Notes under the pieces: model-generated | Databases searched by the model: none | What the model saw: the letters and a program-made list of their open reading frames with translations, nothing else | What the model was told of the DNA's origin: nothing | NCBI GenBank assembly: GCA_963840425.1 | Contig: CAWIYZ010000006.1 | Location: 1 to 64,000, forward strand | Origin: CADEFX01 sp963840425 | GTDB taxonomy: Bacteria; Pseudomonadota; Alphaproteobacteria; Rhizobiales; Hyphomicrobiaceae | Length of the DNA stretch: 64,000 bases | Direction of reading: 5' to 3' | Part shown: positions 18,465 through 26,117 of the stretch, piece by piece | Position numbering within the stretch: the first letter of the stretch is position 1 | Layout: each line of letters starts with the position of its first letter | Program-made: the position numbers and the translations under genes

Positions 18465-20090
18465 TCAGAGGGGCACGTTTCGGACGCTCATCGCCTTCTC
18501 ATCAAGCAAGGATGTATGACCTTTAGGCTCAATGTCACGACGCCATTGGGCTAATAAGGAATAGTCCGAGTCGTTCTCGAGTGCCTCAGACGGCTTGAAC
18601 CCGTCAACGTTGGCAATCAGATAGCAAAGGAACTTCCGAAATCTCGGCAGCGCAAAGTACGATGTATGGATTAACTCGTTCCATGTAAGATAATTCTCGA
18701 TGAATTTATTTGGATCTGCGGCATTGTCGAACGAAGCCAGCTGGCTCAACAGCTGCCGTAGATGCGGAATTGATTTTGACGCGGCGGCATTACTAAAGTC
18801 ATTAAGCTCTTCACTCAACTGACTTGGCAGGGAATTGAACCCAGTTACGAGCCAGTTTGGGACTGCAGACGCATGACGCGCGACCTCTCCAACTGTGTCT
18901 GCGCCAAATGCCGTCTTTCTTATAGCTCTCCAAGTCAGTCGATCCAAAATCAATCCCGTCCACTCACTTGCCTTTACTGAAATAAGGATGGAGATGTACG
19001 TCGCCACGAAAGAAGCGCAGAAAAACAGAAGTGGCACGAGGCCAAAAAAATATAGTACGGCTGCGCTCGATCCTCCACTCTCTAGCACGATTGGCGCAAA
19101 GACCTTCATCAAGAGTATGTAACCGGCATTGGCGAGCAAGCTGATATTGGTCTCAAGGTCTTGGCCACCGGCCATTTTTACGAGGCCGGCCCCATGCGGA
19201 TCAACATCCGCGAACAGCCAAGATAACATCAGCATTGCACTTGGGGTCGCGCACAGCACGATAAGTGCTAAAGGCAAGACGAAAATGGCGAGAAGGGACA
19301 AGAACGGGACCGCAAATCGGGCTGGAAAAATTTTGGTGTTCATGTCTCTTAGTAGAACTAGCCCGCCAATCGCCTCATCATTCTTATCATATAGGCATAT
19401 CCATTTTTTGATTAAATCTCGATGCGCAGCGGTCCCGACAAACTTGCGATATCTTCTGTATCTGCGGCTATCCACGATGCGCAACCCTGCGTAGACGATA
19501 AGAAGGGGCGCGCTGCATACGATTGCCCTGACGAGTGTAAATATCCAATAGTTGGCGCTTACCCATTTGCCGAGCAAGTGTTCGTACAGGCCCTTATCCT
19601 CTGGCCCAAGCATCGCAAACGAGCCAAGCGCAACGAACGCTAACGAAGCCAGCGCGGATTTGGCGAGCAGACTTGATCGACTAAATATGAACTTCATCTT
19701 CGCAAATTGCAGGTAGGGCGTACCGATGGTGACTACAGCCGACAAGCATTTCAATTCGGCGAGACGAATTCCATCAAGCGCGGCATTGACGATAACTGAC
19801 CCTCCGTGACTATGACCAACGACTACGCATGCCGAGCCATTCCGCGCTTTTGTCCTGAGCTTGGCGGCTAGGTCACTCGCAGCCATGCGTCGTGACGATT
19901 CGGTGTTCTCCCCGTCCCAAAGGAGAGGGTCTAATTCGATGGGGTCACCATTGGCAGAGACGACGTATTTTGCGAGCTCCTTCTCGAACAGGCCTCCCGT
20001 TTGCCACCACTGGTCGCCCTCGGCGTCGCCGTGCGCGAAAGTTCCATGGACCGCGATAATAGTTCCCACTGGGGATTCTGCTCGTGTCAC
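18465..20090 (-). CDS. Membrane-embedded alpha/beta hydrolase
   Basis: The 541-residue protein has an N-terminal serine hydrolase fold: strand and oxyanion turn IIAVHGTFAHG at residues 11-21, nucleophile elbow GHSHGG with Ser94, and TIGTPY at 121-126. A conserved-looking DEAIGGL (239-245) may supply the catalytic acid side. Hydrophobic segments lie at about 141-161, 181-206, 258-293, 319-336 and 342-371, so most of the middle is membrane-bound; the C-terminal 160 residues are soluble and helical. Base composition is visibly more AT-rich than the genes around it, suggesting recent transfer. It is the largest cargo gene of the 5.7-kb tRNA-Arg element and has no obvious metabolic partner. Lipase or esterase activity on membrane lipids is an inference. 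Confidence 0.75.
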   Translation of the reverse strand: MTRAESPVGTIIAVHGTFAHGDAEGDQWWQTGGLFEKELAKYVVSANGDPIELDPLLWDGENTESSRRMAASDLAAKLRTKARNGSACVVVGHSHGGSVIVNAALDGIRLAELKCLSAVVTIGTPYLQFAKMKFIFSRSSLLAKSALASLAFVALGSFAMLGPEDKGLYEHLLGKWVSANYWIFTLVRAIVCSAPLLIVYAGLRIVDSRRYRRYRKFVGTAAHRDLIKKWICLYDKNDEAIGGLVLLRDMNTKIFPARFAVPFLSLLAIFVLPLALIVLCATPSAMLMLSWLFADVDPHGAGLVKMAGGQDLETNISLLANAGYILLMKVFAPIVLESGGSSAAVLYFFGLVPLLFFCASFVATYISILISVKASEWTGLILDRLTWRAIRKTAFGADTVGEVARHASAVPNWLVTGFNSLPSQLSEELNDFSNAAASKSIPHLRQLLSQLASFDNAADPNKFIENYLTWNELIHTSYFALPRFRKFLCYLIANVDGFKPSEALENDSDYSLLAQWRRDIEPKGHTSLLDEKAMSVRNVPL

Positions 20091-20371
20091 CTGAGTTCGA
20101 TGTACGGGGCGCCGTTACGGTAACCGCTGGCTTCAATCGAGCCAATGCGGCCAATGTGGCTTCTAACGCGAAGATGTTTCGCGGTCGGCTTAGGGGTAAT
20201 GCGGACGATCATTGCGTATCGTCAGCCACGATCGACTTGAGGCAAGTGACCCCACTGGTCGATCGCTTCGCGTATCTGCAATTCAAACCCAAATTGAGGA
20301 ATGAACGTGTATGCTTCACAACTTGGGCGTTCTGAGCCACGCAACTGAGCGGGTTGGGAGTGAACAAAGTC

Positions 20372-20752
20372 ATGGCCGATAACCAGTCCTTCGAAGTGCC
20401 CAAGCAGCTTCGCGATCTCACCGAACGGAATCTTGAACAAGGCCGTGCCGCTTACGCTCAGTTCATGGACGCTATGGTCCAGGCGACGAGCATGTGGTGG
20501 GGCGCCATGCCAGCCAACGAGATGACGTCGGGCTTCAAAGTTGTTCAGGAGCGGAGCGTCCGCTTCGCCAAACAGAACGCTGAAGCCTGCTTCGCCCTAG
20601 CAAGTGAGCTGGCAAACGCCAAGGACGTCCAAGATATCCTCGCTATTCAAAGCCGATATGCGCAGGCTCAGATGCAGGCGTTTGCTCTACAGGCGCAAGA
20701 GCTTGGGCGGCTTTTGGCCGAAGCTGCGCAAAGCGCGTCTCCCAGACGGTAA
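20372..20752 (+). CDS. Phasin family protein
   Basis: The 126-residue product begins MADNQSFEVPKQLRDLTERNLEQGRAAYAQFMDAM and continues with amphipathic helices (VVQERSVRFAKQNAEACFALASELANAKDVQDIL, then QSRYAQAQMQAFALQAQELGRL). This matches phasins, which coat polyhydroxyalkanoate granules in the cytoplasm. ATG 20372 is chosen over the TTG six codons upstream because homologues start MA(D/E). Its presence inside the small tRNA-Arg element is unusual, since phasins are normally core genes. Confidence 0.85.
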   Translation: MADNQSFEVPKQLRDLTERNLEQGRAAYAQFMDAMVQATSMWWGAMPANEMTSGFKVVQERSVRFAKQNAEACFALASELANAKDVQDILAIQSRYAQAQMQAFALQAQELGRLLAEAAQSASPRR

Positions 20753-20820
20753 CGCTTCAGTGGCCAGGCGTCCCAAGTGAACTGCAGGCTTGCAGAGAGG
20801 CCTCAGCACGCGACGCACCG

Positions 20821-21111
20821 CTACGCTCTACATGCTCTCGCCGAAACCGTGCAGGTGTACATGCGCTGTGTTCTCGGGCAGGTGATCCGCGGTCCTTTGG
20901 CATTGCTCCACGTTGCGTAGGTTTCTCCGAGCTCGCCGCGAGCTCTCGCCAACCAGGCGGCACGCGCGTTCCGCCGCGCGATGGTTTTGAGCGTTGCCGG
21001 TGTACCGTTCGCCCATAGATCCGTCTCCGTGCAACGAGGTTGAGCCGAAGCCGGATGCACGAACAACAGCGCGAGAGTCAAAGAAAATGCTAGCCACATC
21101 ACCTTGCACAT
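20821..21111 (-). CDS. Small secreted cysteine-containing protein
   Basis: Start ATG 21111 follows AAGGAG and gives 96 residues with a signal peptide (MCKVMWLAFSLTLALLFVHPASA). The mature part has four cysteines (PRCTETDLW, ITCPRTQRMYTCTVSARAC), probably two disulfides, and an amphipathic basic middle. It resembles a family of small periplasmic proteins frequent in Bradyrhizobium-type genomes, function unknown. Confidence 0.6.
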   Translation of the reverse strand: MCKVMWLAFSLTLALLFVHPASAQPRCTETDLWANGTPATLKTIARRNARAAWLARARGELGETYATWSNAKGPRITCPRTQRMYTCTVSARACRA

Positions 21112-21248
21112 AGGGTCGCTCCTTTGTAGCCCAATTCCTTTCCTGCTCATTCGGTAGCATCCTACGATGGGGACGCTGTGTGGTGATGTCGGTTTCACGG
21201 TTAATGCAGACCCTGTACAAAGGGATGAGCGTTGCGAAATTGCAGTTG

Positions 21249-22364
21249 TCAGTGGGAAGCAGGCGCAACGATCGACTGGAGATAGGTAGCCCACTGATCC
21301 AAGGCCTCACGCATCTCATCCACGTATTGGTGCTGATCGTAGACGCGGGCCAGCCCCTTGCGCCCGTGGCCAATCACCATCTCCGCAACCTCATAGGGCA
21401 CGCGGAGCGACGACAGCCGCGTACGCACTGTCCGCCTCAGGTCATGGATGACGAAGGGCGCGGGATCACCGATTTCGCGATCGAGACGGCGCTTCGCCTT
21501 ACTGAACCCGTTGATGTGCCCGAACAGGTAATCGCCGTTGCGCGGGAGCTGCGCAATCAAGTCCATGGCTAACTGTGACAGCGGCACGAGGTGCGTCGCG
21601 TTCGACTTGAAGCGCGCTGCGGGTATGGTCCATAGGCGCTTGCCTAGGTCGAACTCAGTCCAACGCACATGTGCAACTTCGCTGCGTCGCTGACCCGTGA
21701 TGAGCAGGAGCTGCCACAGGTGCCCGTAGGGATAGCCAATGCGCTCGCACGCCTTCCACAATGCGCGGATCTCGTTATCGTCTAGAACGCGGTACCTGAT
21801 CGCCTTACGGCCTATCAATGCGCTTGGCTTGAGCCTGTCACATGGGGACTGCTCAATGATGTCGCGACCAACTGCATAGTTGAAGAAGCGTCGTATGTCG
21901 GCGAACAGGTGGTGGGCTGCGCTTGGTTTCCCACGCGCCTTCAAGGCATCAATGGCTTCGATCACGTCGCGCTTGGTGATTGATGAGAGCGCCTTGTGCT
22001 CCCACCTCGGGAACAGTTCGCGTCGGAGTGCGCGTTCAACCTCGTGGGATCGCCTGAGGCGTTTGATGTGATCGAAGTAGCGCTCGGCGATCTCACCAAA
22101 TGTGTCCTTGCTCGACGCTTGACTTCCCCTGTGGACGCGTTGGGCTGTCTCACGCGCACGATCGAGCGTCAGCTTGCCGTACACACCAAGGCTACGTCGG
22201 GTGGGATGTTTGTTACCATTGAAGCGGGCGACCATCACGAAGGTCTTTTTGCGCTTCGGGCTCACGCGTACGGCGAGGCCGGGCACGATGCTGTCGTAGA
22301 CGAGGTAGCGCTTTCGTTTGGCTATGAGCGCGTCGATAGCCTCTTCGTTCAATCGCTTCCGCAT
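21249..22364 (-). CDS. Tyrosine integrase, second element
   Basis: The 371-residue P4-type recombinase starts at ATG 22364 with GGAG upstream. The arm-binding part includes GLAVRVSPKRKKTFVMVARFNG. The catalytic set is Arg in LLITGQRRSEVAHVRW, the box IHDLRRTVRT, His in MVIGHGRKG and Tyr in ARVYDQHQY. It differs clearly from the first integrase yet lies next to an identical att copy (22466-22512), so both recognise the tRNA-Arg(CCT) gene. It is intact and could excise the 5.7-kb segment between the two att copies. Confidence 0.9.
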   Translation of the reverse strand: MRKRLNEEAIDALIAKRKRYLVYDSIVPGLAVRVSPKRKKTFVMVARFNGNKHPTRRSLGVYGKLTLDRARETAQRVHRGSQASSKDTFGEIAERYFDHIKRLRRSHEVERALRRELFPRWEHKALSSITKRDVIEAIDALKARGKPSAAHHLFADIRRFFNYAVGRDIIEQSPCDRLKPSALIGRKAIRYRVLDDNEIRALWKACERIGYPYGHLWQLLLITGQRRSEVAHVRWTEFDLGKRLWTIPAARFKSNATHLVPLSQLAMDLIAQLPRNGDYLFGHINGFSKAKRRLDREIGDPAPFVIHDLRRTVRTRLSSLRVPYEVAEMVIGHGRKGLARVYDQHQYVDEMREALDQWATYLQSIVAPASH

Positions 22365-22465
22365 GGGCAATCTCCGGCCACAGATTGAGCAACATGGATT
22401 GCTGCACGCGTGCACAATCAGACGAGCAAGCCGCCAATCTCAAAGGCGAACATCAGAGCTGGGTG

Positions 22466-22512
22466 GATTCCTAATCTGGGGGTCGCAGGTTCGAATCCTG
22501 CCGGGGTCGCCA
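22466..22512 (+). repeat. Attachment site: 3' half of tRNA-Arg(CCT), copy 2
   Basis: This copy is identical over 47 bases to 16742-16788, with unrelated sequence outside. Together they define a 5,724-bp period with an intact integrase just inside the right end. As with copy 1, the 5' half of the tRNA is missing. Confidence 0.9.
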
Positions 22513-22567
22513 ACGATTCCCTTGACGCGATGGGGGCTTACGGAAAGGACAAATGTTCTCCGCGTTC

Positions 22568-23869
22568 TCATTCTGACTCGCGCATCTGGTGCTCATTCTG
22601 ACTCTCGTTCTGCGCGTGTTCTATTTCAATGACCCAAGCGCGTCGCTTCCGTGCCGCCGCGAGGCGCTGCACATCCGTCTTTTTGATATAGCCGCGAGCC
22701 GCATCCGGCGTGCGATGACCCGACAAACTCATGACGCCTTGTTCCGTCAGCTCGGCGTCTCCCAGCTCGGTCATGCCGCCATGACGGCAGGCCGCCATAG
22801 TGACGTGTTCGGGCAGGCCAGCCGCGCGCCGGGCTTCGCGCACGATCCGTTTCGCGTACGAGCAAGAATAGGGGTGTGCTGTCCCGCGCTCCCCGGGCGT
22901 GGCCACGATAGGCATGGAGATCTTCGCAAGGCCAACGAGGGCGTTTTCAAGCTCGGGGTAGAATTGCTCGCCGCTGGCCTCGAGAGGGTGCCAAACAACC
23001 TGCGCAGTCTTGTGATGGAGGATCCGCACGTGGTTGGGCCGTTCTGCCGGCCGGTAGTCCGATCAGGACAAATGACCGGCTAGGACGTTCTCGGGTCGCT
23101 GCAGCCACTCGAAGCACACGAGCGGCACGAGGGCCAAGTGCGGATGGCCATACGTGCGAATGGCGTCGCTTAAGGCGAAGGCTTCAGCCCGCGTGGCATG
23201 CTGGATCGTCGAGGAGCTGCGAAAGCGCGTCAGTCCCACAAAGGGATTGGCTTGCACGAACTGATGCGGATGCGTGCGCTGCACGACAGCCCAGGCCTTC
23301 TTGGCGATGTCGATGGTGTGATTGGCACGGCGTAACTTGGTTCCGTCCTTACCGCCGCGCAGCGCTTCGTAGATCTTGTCGACGGCGCTGGGCGTGATCG
23401 ATTTGGCAGGCAGCAATCCGAGGCGATCGCCAGTCCGTGTCTTGATCTCGGCGAGGAGCCGCAGCTGATAGCGGTAGCTTGGTTTGGGCGAGCTTTCAGT
23501 TTTTCGAACGCTGGAGATCGGCCATACGTTTCCAGCCACCAGTCAACCGTTCCGAACCGACGCGAGGCATCCAGTGAGCGCTCTGTGCCCTTTCCGTCTC
23601 GCCAATCATCGAGGTGCGCATTGAGCTGGTCGGCGCGCCTTGGCGGTGCCGTAGTCAATGCCAAGCGCCTCCCGATGCAGGGTGAAGCCACCAGCGATGT
23701 CAGCGTTGCGCGCATTCCAGTAATAGGCGACGTGACCACTACCAAGCCGCTTGGCAAGCATGTAACGCGGCCAGCCCGCCGGCTTCACAAGACGTCGGCG
23801 GCGTCTCGCACCATGGAAACACGTTGCGTTGCTCGGTCGATCGCCACGTCCAGGTCCTCCTTCAGCCAT
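22568..23869 (-). pseudogene. Third integrase, decayed
   Basis: Fragments in several frames make up one tyrosine recombinase. The N-terminal part reads PRYMLAKRLGSGHVAYYWNARNADIAGGFTLHREALG. A middle includes LNAHLDDWRDGKGTERSLDASRRFGTVDWW, then IKTRTGDRLGLLPAKSITPSAVDKIYEAL. The catalytic end has LVCFEWLQRPENVLAGHLS, CRHGGMTELGDAELTEQGVMSLSGH and a late TPDAARGYI with the candidate Tyr. At least two frame changes (about 23640 and 23500) and an in-frame TGA at 23063-23065, where homology wants Trp, separate the parts. The usual H-x-x-R box reads CRHGG, so it was an unusual member. It cannot make a full protein. Confidence 0.75.
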
Positions 23870-24024
23870 CGCTCTCCCTTTCCTGCCAACTTGAGAGGCT
23901 CAGGCCACATACTACCCACCGATCTGCGGAACGCGCCAACGGAGCGCTCATCAACATACGCCGCCGCTGTAGCGGCTCGCATCAGCCGGGGCCAGGCACC
24001 GGGATTTGTGGGAAGATCGGCCAC
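23785..24024 (-). CDS. AlpA-like small HTH protein, third element
   Basis: The 79-residue product contains RAATAAAYVDERSVGAFRRSVGSMWPEP, then KGERWLKEDLDVAIDRA. This has the shape of AlpA/Xis winged helices, though the family's Trp/Arg pattern is only partly kept. It overlaps the 5' end of the broken integrase, as excisionase and integrase genes often do. Confidence 0.6.
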   Translation of the reverse strand: MADLPTNPGAWPRLMRAATAAAYVDERSVGAFRRSVGSMWPEPLKLAGKGERWLKEDLDVAIDRATQRVSMVRDAADVL

Positions 24025-24030
24025 GGCACG

Positions 24031-24330
24031 TCAGAGGTCCCGCTCCAGCCCAGTGTAAGGCGCAAGCAACGTCACAATCGGAGCACGACCAAGTTTGCGC
24101 TCGACTACTATCAGGCCTGCTTGTTCCAGCCACAAGAGCCCGCGGTACTTACTGCTACGCTCAAGGCCGAAGCGGTCGCCCTCGATGTTGCTCAGGGGCA
24201 CGCGATGGGCGCTAACTTTCCCGGCGACGAACCAGAGCGCTAGTCCGACTTGGACCGACTTGCCCGGCAACCTGGCAGCGTGAGCGACCCACTGCACCGG
24301 TACTTCGAGCCAATGATCATCCGAGCTCAT
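24031..24330 (-). CDS. Small element protein with winged-helix look
   Basis: From ATG 24330 the frame gives 99 residues: MSSDDHWLEVPVQWVAHAARLPGKSVQVGLALWFVAGK, then VPLSNIEGDRFGLERSSKYRGLLWLEQAGLIVVERKLGRAPIVTLL. The last part is the typical recognition helix and wing of small HTH proteins found beside integrases in rhizobial elements. The cellular role is unknown. It is seven bases upstream of the AlpA-like gene and likely in the same transcript. Confidence 0.6.
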   Translation of the reverse strand: MSSDDHWLEVPVQWVAHAARLPGKSVQVGLALWFVAGKVSAHRVPLSNIEGDRFGLERSSKYRGLLWLEQAGLIVVERKLGRAPIVTLLAPYTGLERDL

Positions 24331-24484
24331 TGCGAAATCCTGGTCCACCAACCAGCCGCCACGCTATGGGGATGGGGGCACGTGCGAGAGCGGCTTAGGT
24401 CCGATGAAAGAGGAAATTGCAGCGGTACGAGCGGGTCGTTTCGGTGCGTTCGGGCGTGTCGCATTTTGCGCATGGCATGGCAGA

Positions 24485-24952
24485 CTATATGCGTGCCGTA
24501 ATTTGGGACCGTGCGGGTGCCCCAAACAGTGCCGACGGTCCCAAACCAAGGACATCCCGGAGACTCCGTAACGAGAATCTCGCGTTGGCGGTCCCTGGAT
24601 TAGGACACCTCGTCTCTGGTTTGGGACCGGTTTCCAAATTTGGCGGACGCCAGCGTGCGAATTCCTTGGTAGCGGGATCTTCGCCCAGCGCGAACTCGGT
24701 CAGGATCCATGTGGTCGCGTGCCGTATTTTCCAATCGAAGCTGCCGCACACATGGCGTTTGATGAAACCTTTCTCCTCTAACTCATGAAAGGTTCTCGTG
24801 GCGGTATCCTTGGCAATATGCAACGCACGAGCGGCTTCTCTGACGGACATCGAGATCTCGCCATTGTTGAAGCCGTTGTAACGTTGGGCGAGCTCGACAT
24901 AGAGCGCGCGGGCTTGCGCAGTCAGCGCGCACCACGCCGAACCTTTGAGCAT
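24485..24952 (-). CDS. Replication-type winged-helix protein
   Basis: The 155-residue frame has WCALTAQARALYVELAQRYNGFNNGEISMSVREAARALHIAKDTATRTFHELEEKGFIKRH, a winged helix, and then a diagnostic RHATTWILTEF. This combination marks a family of element proteins thought to act in plasmid or element replication. In-frame sequence upstream to about 25010 (GKQRFVKLDHW) also matches the family but has no start codon. An ATG at 25061 is in another frame, so the true start may be hidden by an indel. The tail after about residue 100 is Pro-rich and variable. Confidence 0.6.
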   Translation of the reverse strand: MLKGSAWCALTAQARALYVELAQRYNGFNNGEISMSVREAARALHIAKDTATRTFHELEEKGFIKRHVCGSFDWKIRHATTWILTEFALGEDPATKEFARWRPPNLETGPKPETRCPNPGTANARFSLRSLRDVLGLGPSALFGAPARSQITARI

Positions 24953-25108
24953 CCAATGATCCAGCTTTACGAAACGTTGCTTCCCCCGGCTGCGGCCTGT
25001 GTTGTTGTGCCGACGCCCGCGCTGCCGTTGTCTGATCCTTATAAGCGAGGGTCATTGGCATTCACTCGCAGTATGAGCGTGAGGTCGACGGCGCTGCGCT
25101 GTCCCGTA

Positions 25109-25357
25109 GTCATCGGTTTTCTGTTGGCGTTCTCCCGACGCAACGCACGCAACGGTCAGGATCCCGCGAGCTTCGAGCTGCCGATGACGCGTACCGACAT
25201 CGGCGACTTTCTGGGTCTCACCATCGAGACTGTGAGCCGCACCTTCACGAAACTCAAGCTGCGCGGACTAATCGAGCTGCCGCATTGCAATCAGGTGACG
25301 TTGCTCGATATCGATGAGTTGAAGAGCCTCGCCGACGGCGAGGAACAGGACGCCTAG
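25109..25357 (+). pseudogene. Headless FNR/FixK-type regulator (C-terminal HTH only)
   Basis: From about 25109 the frame reads VIGFLLAFSRRNARNGQDPASFELPMTRTDIGDFLGLTIETVSRTFTKLKLRGLIELPHCNQVTL to the stop at 25357. This is the complete Crp/FNR winged helix with the E-T-V-S-R recognition helix that contacts TTGAT boxes. The cyclic-nucleotide-like sensory domain and its [4Fe-4S] cysteines, about 150 residues, are missing. Sequence upstream belongs to the integrated element. The neighbouring nar operon has two FNR boxes, so this was probably its local regulator before truncation. Confidence 0.75.
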
Positions 25358-25461
25358 AGGATTCGACGACCTGGAATGCGATCATGAAGTCAGCAGACGA
25401 CTGACCGCCAATATGTGCTCACAGGACGGCTCTCACTGACATGATGAATGCGGATTGCGTG

Positions 25462-25746
25462 TCAGGTGACCGAAGTTGAATCGGGCGGCGGAGGCTTTCG
25501 TTTGCAGGCCTCGAACAATGACAGGTTTGGGCAGAACTCCGGCCGTTTGCCGGCCTGCCTCGGATCATCGAGCCAGCGCAAGCACTTGTCGCTGGTGCCG
25601 CAGAACAAGCATGTCGCACGTGCCTCCGCGTAGGCATCCCCAGCTCGCAGCCGCACCAGCTGCCTTGGATCAACATCCAGTCGTTCCATCATCTCGTGCA
25701 AGCGCCGGGCTTGCCGTTCCACCCGACGGAACATGGGCCAGGACAT
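25462..25746 (-). CDS. DUF6455 family protein
   Basis: The 94-residue protein has RLHEMMERLDVDPRQLVRL, then CLFCGTSDKCLRWLDD and PEFCPNLSLFEAC. These five cysteines are in the pattern of DUF6455 proteins, which recur next to nitrate, nitrite and cytochrome oxidase genes of Rhizobiales. A Cys-based metal or redox role is plausible but unproven. AGGAGG precedes ATG 25746. It is divergent from narK, and the FNR box at 25898 lies between them. Confidence 0.8.
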   Translation of the reverse strand: MSWPMFRRVERQARRLHEMMERLDVDPRQLVRLRAGDAYAEARATCLFCGTSDKCLRWLDDPRQAGKRPEFCPNLSLFEACKRKPPPPDSTSVT

Positions 25747-25897
25747 GACTACCTCCTATGGAAACATCGTGGAGTTGCTAGCACCTATGAAAACCACTCC
25801 TGCGTTTCATCAGTTTGACCTGGCGAGGTCAGACACTAACCGGTGATAACACCGGTCCGTACCTTGTTAATTCTGCCGCGTGCTCATTAGAGCGCCC

Positions 25898-25911
25898 TTG
25901 ATCTAAATCAA
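25898..25911 (+). promoter_or_regulatory. FNR/FixK box, perfect match
   Basis: TTGATCTAAATCAA matches the TTGAT-N4-ATCAA consensus at all ten fixed bases. It lies 152 bases upstream of the DUF6455 start on one side and 207 bases upstream of narK on the other, so it can serve either promoter under low oxygen. Confidence 0.85.
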
Positions 25912-26030
25912 ACGTGACTGCGACCAATGAGCTGACGCAGCGACTCGGATCTTGTGAGGTCGTCGCTTCGCACTGGCCGCTTTAGCGTCGAGTTCATCGA
26001 ACGCGCCGATGAGACTAAGATTTTCTGCGC

Positions 26031-26044
26031 TTGATTTAGGTCAA
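26031..26044 (+). promoter_or_regulatory. FNR/FixK box upstream of narK
   Basis: TTGATTTAGGTCAA matches the consensus at nine of ten fixed positions. It is centred about 80 bases before the narK ATG (26118), a fitting place for activation at about -41.5 of a promoter starting near 26080. It is the likelier direct activator site of the nar operon. Confidence 0.8.
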
Positions 26045-26117
26045 TGAGCTTGCGCATGACGGATCGAATACTTCCCGTCGCCGCCGAAACCCGCGGCGTT
26101 TCGACGGGGAGCGATCC

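Noticed and set aside
20084..20335. 83-codon frame between the hydrolase and the phasin
   Set aside because: No ribosome binding site or family resemblance; overlaps the likely promoter region of the hydrolase gene.
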